From: a bacterium
GTDB lineage: Bacteria > Arandabacterota > Arandabacteria > Arandabacterales > Arandabacteraceae
Direction of reading: 5' to 3'
Assembly: GCA_025774405.1 (NCBI GenBank)
Contig: JALGWB010000015.1
Coordinates: 1 to 15,592 of the forward strand
Length of the DNA stretch: 15,592 nucleotides
Part shown: positions 15,279-15,592 of the stretch, piece after piece
Layout of the letters: each line of letters starts with the position of its first letter
Numbering within the stretch: the stretch's first letter is position 1
The notes under the pieces: generated by a model
Databases searched by the model: none
What the model was told of the DNA's origin: nothing
What the model saw: the letters and a program-made list of their open reading frames with translations, nothing else
Translations under genes and position numbers: made by a program

Positions 15279-15536
15279 ATGAAGAAAGTCATCGCGACTG
15301 TAAGGAGTGGCAGGTGCAATCAGGGATTTCACAAGGTTGGTGATTCCTGGATAATTGGTGAGCTTACGCCTGAAGGGATGTGTACATCGGCTTTTGATGC
15401 TATCTTCCCACTTGTCCTGACGCTTCAGTGCGGAGGGCAATTCTTCTGGGAAAAGAACCCTCAGGTTACCTATGCTTCGTGTCCTGATGATAGTGGGCTT
15501 GTCTTTGAGATCAAGTTGGCAAGCGGGGATCAGTAG
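15279..15536 (+). CDS. TIGR04076-family small protein of unknown function
   Basis: An 85-residue soluble protein. It matches the pattern I recall for TIGR04076: a start like KKVIATV, then GRCNQGFHKVGDSW, a GMCTSAFDAIFPLV core, the LQCGGQFFWEKN turn, and CPD followed by VFEIKL at the end. It has four cysteines (positions 14, 37, 52 and 69), some of which are conserved in the family and could bind a metal or cluster, though no function is established. No signal peptide or membrane segment is seen. It follows the MATE gene by 10 bases with an excellent ribosome binding site, so it is the third gene of the radical SAM operon. Members of this family are often found in anaerobes; whether it acts with the radical SAM enzyme is unknown. 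Confidence 0.82.
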   Translation: MKKVIATVRSGRCNQGFHKVGDSWIIGELTPEGMCTSAFDAIFPLVLTLQCGGQFFWEKNPQVTYASCPDDSGLVFEIKLASGDQ

Positions 15537-15570
15537 CAACCACAGGACATAAAGTTTCCTGGGGGGGTTG
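15537..15570 (+). terminator. Imperfect hairpin after the TIGR04076 gene, possible terminator
   Basis: Immediately after the stop codon, CAACC (15537-15541) and CAGGA (15543-15547) can pair with TCCTG (15557-15561) and GGTTG (15566-15570), with an asymmetric G-rich bulge and a nine-base loop. No T-run follows, so it is not a standard intrinsic terminator. The last 22 bases of the window hold nothing I recognise. Confidence 0.25.
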
Positions 15571-15592
15571 AACAGACAGTGCGGGTACGGCT

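Noticed and set aside
1..15592. CRISPR arrays, insertion sequences, rRNA and tRNA genes
   Set aside because: No regularly spaced repeats, transposase-like frames, terminal inverted repeats or RNA gene signatures were seen.

Overview
This 15.6-kb window is bacterial chromosomal DNA with roughly balanced base composition, tightly packed genes and short operon spacings. Several genes start with GTG (the AddB-like gene, tldD and the MATE gene). Iron-sulfur and radical-SAM proteins together with a fermentative-type lactate dehydrogenase suggest an anaerobe or facultative anaerobe. A deep-branching Gram-positive lineage such as Actinobacteriota or Firmicutes is possible, but no ribosomal marker is present and I would not assign a taxon.

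Positions 1-5380, minus strand: a two-gene recombination operon of AddAB/RecB type. A 1072-residue AddB-like subunit carries a C-terminal PD-(D/E)XK nuclease and four cysteines for an iron-sulfur cluster. It overlaps by 17 bases the start of a UvrD-family AddA-like helicase, which runs off the left edge after 726 codons. Together they would process double-strand DNA ends for homologous recombination.

Positions 5478-9168, minus strand: the most distinctive part. Reading in transcription order, there is a secreted protein that is about one quarter methionine, then a single-ORF fusion of an N-terminal YHS heavy-metal domain to an L-lactate dehydrogenase, then a CopB-type (CPH) copper ATPase with a histidine-rich N-terminus. 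All three point to metal, most likely copper. The position of a lactate dehydrogenase inside such an operon, physically joined to a metal-binding domain, is the best candidate for an undescribed system. The 306-bp space upstream holds a nested inverted-repeat structure ending in a T-run (on the transcribed strand), which may be a regulatory leader or the terminator of the upstream operon.

Positions 9475-12250, minus strand: a tldD-tldE pair, the two subunits of a zinc peptidase used to trim peptides and unfolded substrates.

Positions 12251-12558: a divergent intergenic region with hairpins, a 10-bp palindrome and candidate promoters in both directions, including a strong extended -10 site and an inverted repeat in front of the rightward genes.

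Positions 12559-15536, plus strand: a three-gene operon of a radical SAM protein with a SPASM-like C-terminal cysteine set, a MATE-family exporter (overlapping by 11 bases) and a small TIGR04076-family protein. Enzyme plus exporter, opposite a peptidase pair, could mean production and export of a modified small molecule or peptide, but no precursor peptide is visible and this remains inference.
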